A model generated the notes under the pieces. It was not told where the DNA came from. It saw nothing but the letters and a program-made list of their open reading frames with translations, and searched no databases. DNA of 64,000 nucleotides, from the NCBI RefSeq assembly GCF_000718325.1, contig NZ_JOFV01000012.1, positions 1 through 64,000 of the forward strand, written 5' to 3'. Position 1 is the stretch's first letter. Every line of letters starts with the position of its first letter. The DNA comes from Oerskovia turbata. GTDB lineage: Bacteria; Actinomycetota; Actinomycetes; Actinomycetales; Cellulomonadaceae. Positions 60,859 to 64,000 of this stretch are shown piece after piece. Made by a program: the position numbers and the translations under genes.

Positions 60859-61991
60859 GGGGCGGTCTCCTCGGCGGGAACGGGCCCGACGGCGTCGCAC
60901 CGGCCGGGTGCGGCGGTGGCGGGGGGCACGGCGTGGCGCAGGTTCGCGCGCACCCCGACGGTCACCATGAGGCCGACGAAGGCGAGCAGCGCGACGACGT
61001 TCAGGGCGCCGCCGACCTGGTGCGCCACGGGCAGGTCACGGGCGTCGCCCAGCCCGAGCCGGACCACGAGGCCGACGTGCAGGAGCACGACCGGTCCGTA
61101 CATCAGGGGCGTGTACGGCAGCCGGACCCGCAGCACGGCGGGCAGGATCACGGGCGCGTGCGCCATGATCATGGAGATCGTGAACCCCAGGAAGACCGCG
61201 TGGATCACGGCGTCGTATCCGGGCCCCGTGTCCTGCCTCCCGCCGAGGAGCCAGACCGCCCCGGCGACCGCGAGCCATACGTAGGCCGCGAGCAGGCACG
61301 CGGCCATGCAGCGCGCAAGGCCGGTCGAGCGGATGGTGCGCCGCGCGACGTCGTGCACCGCGAGCCAGCCGCACAGCGTCAGGACCGCCGCACCCAGGAT
61401 CGCGTAGCCGGGGCCCGGCCACAGCAACGTGGCCACGCACCCCACCGCGAGCGCCCAGCAGACCCAGAGGATCGTTCCCGCGCCTCGGTCGAGGAAAGCG
61501 ATCCGGGCGAGCTCGAGCCGTTCGCCCGCGATGGTCGCCACGACGAAGCACGCGAGCCACGGCAGCACGTCCGCGACGCCCACCCCGCCGAGCCACAGCA
61601 GGGCGCCACCCGTCGCGAGCAGTGCGCCGATGAGCTGGACGAGGACCGCGTCGTCGTGCTGGCGGCGCCACAGCGGGACGTACACCGCGCACAGCGCGGC
61701 ACACCCCACGACGAGGAGCACCTGCCCGACGACGAGGGGCGCGGGGCTCAGCAGCGCCAGCGCCCCCGCCCCCAGGAGGCCTGGGGCGACGAACCCCCAG
61801 CGGGTGCGCAGCGCGACGGCGCGCTCGAGCGCGATGACGGTGCCGACGAACCCCAGGACGAGCAGCACGCCGTGGATCACGGGCAGGCGGTCGGTCGCGA
61901 TCGGGGCCGGGAGGTCCAGGAGCAGCAGGGCCGCGTCGAGCCCCGCGAGGAGCGCGAGACCGGCGGGCACGACGAAGACGGCGCGGCGCAT
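60855..61991 (-). CDS. Multi-span membrane protein of the nitrite reductase operon (NnrS-like)
   Basis: 378 aa, about ten predicted helices, no soluble domain. VIHAVFLGFTISMIMAHAPV and the preceding histidine-containing helices resemble the haem/copper membrane proteins of the NnrS type, and also the membrane half of the neighbouring NirK fusion. The match is by pattern only. ATG 61991 overlaps the regulator stop by one base (TGATG) and its own end overlaps nirK. That makes regulator, membrane protein and reductase one coupled operon. A role in NO handling or electron supply to NirK is inferred. Confidence 0.8.
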   Translation of the reverse strand: MRRAVFVVPAGLALLAGLDAALLLLDLPAPIATDRLPVIHGVLLVLGFVGTVIALERAVALRTRWGFVAPGLLGAGALALLSPAPLVVGQVLLVVGCAALCAVYVPLWRRQHDDAVLVQLIGALLATGGALLWLGGVGVADVLPWLACFVVATIAGERLELARIAFLDRGAGTILWVCWALAVGCVATLLWPGPGYAILGAAVLTLCGWLAVHDVARRTIRSTGLARCMAACLLAAYVWLAVAGAVWLLGGRQDTGPGYDAVIHAVFLGFTISMIMAHAPVILPAVLRVRLPYTPLMYGPVVLLHVGLVVRLGLGDARDLPVAHQVGGALNVVALLAFVGLMVTVGVRANLRHAVPPATAAPGRCDAVGPVPAEETAP

Positions 61992-62797
61992 CAGGACGCC
62001 CTGTCCCGGGAGCCGGGCGCGGGCTGCGGGCGCAGGTGCAGACGGCAGGCGCCCGGCTCGGCGAAGGGCAGCAGCGACGTGCCCTCGCTCGGGGCGCCGA
62101 GGCGTTCGAGCGCACCCTGGGCGAGACCGAGGTGCACCGCGCACACGACCTCCGGGTTGCGGTACGCGGCCTCGAGCAGCGGGCACCGGGTCAGCGCGAC
62201 CGAGGCCGCGTCGTCGTCGGCCCGGGGTGCGAAGCCCAGCCTGTCCAGCAGGGAGACGACGTCGTGGCGCGCGGCGGACGCGACGTCGTCGGGTGGCGGG
62301 GTGGCACCGCCCGCACCGTGCGGGCCTGCCGCGGTCTCGGCCGTCTCGGCCGTCTCGGCGAGGTCGGAGCCCCACGCGCGGCCTGCTGCCAGGGCGTCGC
62401 CGACCGGGTCGGCGCTCGACCGGGCGATCTGGGCCGCGAGCGCCGATGCCAGGCCCGCGTACTCGGCGGCTCCCGCCGTGGTCGGGGACTCGGTGGCCGG
62501 TGTGTAGAGCCGGGCCGGGCGTCCGCGCCCGTGCGCCGGCGCGTTCTCGCTGGTCGCGAGCCCGGCCTCGACGAGGCCCTCGAGATGTTCGCGCACCGTG
62601 TTGGTGTGCTGGTCGAGCGCCCTCGCGACCGAGGCGACCGAGCAGGGCTCGGGCTGCGACGCGAGGACGTCCAGCACTGCGAGCCGCGCCCTGGACAGTC
62701 GGGCGGGGCGCAGCGGACGTCGGACCGGCGGGGGGCCGTACCCCGGACGCGGGGAGGTCGCTCGTCCTGCCTGACCCAGAGGCTCCGTATTTTCCAC
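61991..62797 (-). CDS. HTH regulator with predicted Fe-S binding C-terminus (SufR-like)
   Basis: 268 aa from GTG 62797. A winged-helix domain (about 25-95; VLDVLASQPEPCSVASVARA, NTVREHLEGLVEAGLATSEN) is followed by a helical region. A C-terminal domain contains TRCPLLEAAYRNPEVVCAVH (C-x13-C) and EPGACRLHL, a cysteine set like that of SufR-type [4Fe-4S] regulators. The start follows TACACT by seven bases with no ribosome site, so the mRNA is probably leaderless. An upstream GTG at 62857 would overlap the divergent gene's control region and is unlikely. It is the first gene of the nirK operon, probably its redox/NO-responsive regulator. Confidence 0.8.
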   Translation of the reverse strand: MENTEPLGQAGRATSPRPGYGPPPVRRPLRPARLSRARLAVLDVLASQPEPCSVASVARALDQHTNTVREHLEGLVEAGLATSENAPAHGRGRPARLYTPATESPTTAGAAEYAGLASALAAQIARSSADPVGDALAAGRAWGSDLAETAETAETAAGPHGAGGATPPPDDVASAARHDVVSLLDRLGFAPRADDDAASVALTRCPLLEAAYRNPEVVCAVHLGLAQGALERLGAPSEGTSLLPFAEPGACRLHLRPQPAPGSRDRAS

Positions 62798-62817
62798 GGA
62801 ATAAAGTGTACTAATGT
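62792..62817. promoter_or_regulatory. Back-to-back promoters of the nirK operon and the hemerythrin gene
   Basis: TACACT (minus, 62810-62805) and TAATGT (plus, 62812-62817) are adjacent -10 elements pointing apart. TTCCACGGAA (62792-62801), a TTCC-AC-GGAA dyad, overlaps the regulator's start codon. Such an arrangement could let one bound protein control both directions. Confidence 0.5.
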
Positions 62818-62860
62818 CGGAGGTGTTCGGAAACCACGCCCGCCCCGGAGGACTCACGTC

Positions 62861-63742
62861 ATGAGCACCATCGTCCTGGCCACGTCGGCCGAAGACTCAC
62901 GCGCGGTCGAGGCCGTCGTCGCACACCACACCGAGATGAACGGAACCCTCACCCTCCTCGTCGAGATGCTCGTCCAGGCGGTCGAGGCAGGCGACGCGAC
63001 CGCCGGCACGACCGCCCACCAGCGCCTCGTCGACTGGACCCGCACGGACCTGCTGCCGCACGCGCTCGCCGAAGAAGACGCGATGTACCCGCACGCGCAC
63101 CGCGACGAGCACGCCCGCCTCCTGGTCGACGCCATGATCACCGAGCACGGCGTCATCAGCGGCCTCGTCGACTCGCTCGCCGACGCGACGAGCCCCGTGC
63201 GCGCCGCCGCGCTGGGCCGCGCCCTCCAGGTCCTCTTCGACGTGCACATGACCAAGGAGAACGACCAGATCCTGCCCCTGCTGGCCCAGTCCACCGCCGT
63301 GTCGCTCGCGACCGTCCTCGACGGGATGCACGAACTCCTCGGCGGGCACGAGCACTCCCACGACAAGGCGTCCGACGCAGCAGGCGACGGATGCGGATGC
63401 GGCAACGGAGGCTGCGGCGGAGGCGCTGCGACCACCACGGAAGCACCGGCCGCCGACACACCGGCCGCCCCGGCCCCGGGCGGGCACTCCTGCGGGTGCG
63501 GCGGGCACGACGACGCCGGGAACCTCCCCGTCCTCGACGCCCGCGCCGTACCGCACGCGATCCGGCACGCGACCATCTTCGGGGCGCTCGACGGCGTCGC
63601 ACCCGGCGCCGGCATGGTCCTGCTCGCCCCGCACGACCCCCTGCCGCTCCTGGCACAGATCGACGCCCGCTGGCCCGGGACGTTCACCGTCGACTACCTG
63701 GAGCGCGGCCCCGAGACATGGGCGCTGGCGTTCATGCGCTGA
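62861..63742 (+). CDS. Hemerythrin-DUF2249 protein with Cys-Gly-rich linker
   Basis: 293 aa. An N-terminal hemerythrin-like helical bundle (about 1-155) has the di-iron ligand motifs VVAHHTEMNG, LLPHALAEEDAMY, MITEHGVISGL and VHMTKENDQILP. A linker (about 165-215) with GDGCGCGNGGCGGG and GGHSCGCGGHDD follows. A C-terminal DUF2249 domain (about 220-293; ATIFGALDGVAPGAGMVLLA, WALAFMR) closes it. Hemerythrin/DUF2249 pairs are seen near denitrification genes and in iron-centre repair proteins. GGAGG precedes ATG 62861. It diverges from the nirK operon. Confidence 0.9.
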   Translation: MSTIVLATSAEDSRAVEAVVAHHTEMNGTLTLLVEMLVQAVEAGDATAGTTAHQRLVDWTRTDLLPHALAEEDAMYPHAHRDEHARLLVDAMITEHGVISGLVDSLADATSPVRAAALGRALQVLFDVHMTKENDQILPLLAQSTAVSLATVLDGMHELLGGHEHSHDKASDAAGDGCGCGNGGCGGGAATTTEAPAADTPAAPAPGGHSCGCGGHDDAGNLPVLDARAVPHAIRHATIFGALDGVAPGAGMVLLAPHDPLPLLAQIDARWPGTFTVDYLERGPETWALAFMR

Positions 63743-63765
63743 CGCCGCTCGGTAGCGGCCCGACG

Positions 63766-63809
63766 ACGGAGCGCACCCGGGTGGTCCATCTCACCCGGGT
63801 GCGCTCCGT
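63766..63809. terminator. Bidirectional terminator after the hemerythrin gene
   Basis: A perfect 18-bp stem ACGGAGCGCACCCGGGTG and its complement with an 8-nt loop, four bases from the convergent stop at 63814. Confidence 0.85.
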
Positions 63810-63813
63810 CCGT

Positions 63814-64000
63814 TCACGCCTCGTCGAGCTCGGACTCCCACTTGCTCGTCCGCAGCTGCCAGCCGTCGTGCAGCCCGTCCCAGGTGTCCCAGAAGTCGAC
63901 GGTGGTGAAGGGGAACTCGAGCACGACGCCCGTTCCACCGAGGTTCGCCTCGACCCCGATCTCGTTGCCGTCGGCGTCCGCGTGCACGTCGAGTCCGACC
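63814..64000 (-). CDS. Unrecognised protein, C-terminal end (cut by window edge)
   Basis: The last 61 codons of a minus-strand gene: VGLDVHADADGNEIGVEANL, then GTGVVLEFPFTTVDFWDTWD, GLHDGWQLRTSKWESELDEA and a stop. It is acidic and tryptophan-rich. I do not recognise the family from this fragment. Codon use fits a real gene and the convergent hairpin at 63766-63809 ends four bases away. Confidence 0.65.
   Translation of the reverse strand, partial: VGLDVHADADGNEIGVEANLGGTGVVLEFPFTTVDFWDTWDGLHDGWQLRTSKWESELDEA

Overview
The window is very G+C-rich bacterial DNA with dense coding and short gaps. MshB (mycothiol synthesis), a RamB-type regulator beside aceA/aceB, frequent GTG starts, several apparently leaderless promoters and an lpqY-sugABC-like importer point to an actinobacterium. 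The gene set would suit the Micrococcales (Cellulomonas/Oerskovia-like), but the species cannot be fixed from sequence alone. No rRNA, tRNA, CRISPR array, phage or insertion sequence was recognised.

Layout. 1-8 kb: the start of a 7Fe ferredoxin gene, then a minus-strand aromatic amino acid operon (degenerate prephenate-dehydratase-like protein, pheA, tyrA, all overlapping), a VanW cell-wall protein, and mshB with a small membrane protein. 8-18 kb: typA and a dipeptide/oligopeptide ABC importer (dppA, dppB, dppC, then a double-ATPase gene) interrupted by a convergent PH-domain gene. 18-27 kb: ychF, a two-gene ABC exporter, rmuC, ispH, xseA and xseB; ispH is flanked on both sides by strictly 22-bp-phased repeat arrays. 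27-32 kb: an LpqY-SugABC-type sugar importer. 31-37 kb: carbonic anhydrase, fumC, a broken FUSC gene, GrpB, a small membrane protein and PIN-PhoH. 37-45 kb: padR-MFS exporter, a formylglycine-generating-enzyme homologue, DUF1697, a YqeB-like protein, nhaA and an exported HExxH protein with a perfect 15-bp coding repeat.

45-54 kb: a membrane alpha/beta hydrolase, then a divergent methionyl-tRNA synthetase gene preceded by a 19-codon leader ORF with four Met codons and a complete set of competing hairpins. This looks like a ribosome-mediated methionine attenuator and is the strongest candidate novelty in the window. Next come ramB, aceA and aceB (glyoxylate shunt and its regulator). 54-64 kb: a membrane glycerophosphodiesterase, a 5'-nucleotidase, a zinc-ribbon protein, and a nitrogen-oxide module: a membrane-fused copper nitrite reductase, a multi-TM protein and a predicted Fe-S HTH regulator in one overlapping operon, divergent from a hemerythrin-DUF2249 protein. 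The window ends inside an unrecognised gene.

Several intergenic spaces carry short words in direct-then-inverted arrangement: the 13-mer near ispH, CGCTGAGTGCGGAG around metG, CGAGGTAGAGG between aceA and aceB, and a hairpin after aceB. Separately, an exact 17-mer (GAGCGGCGCCGTCGGGC) is scattered four times over 32 kb. These repeats are not explained by the genes.
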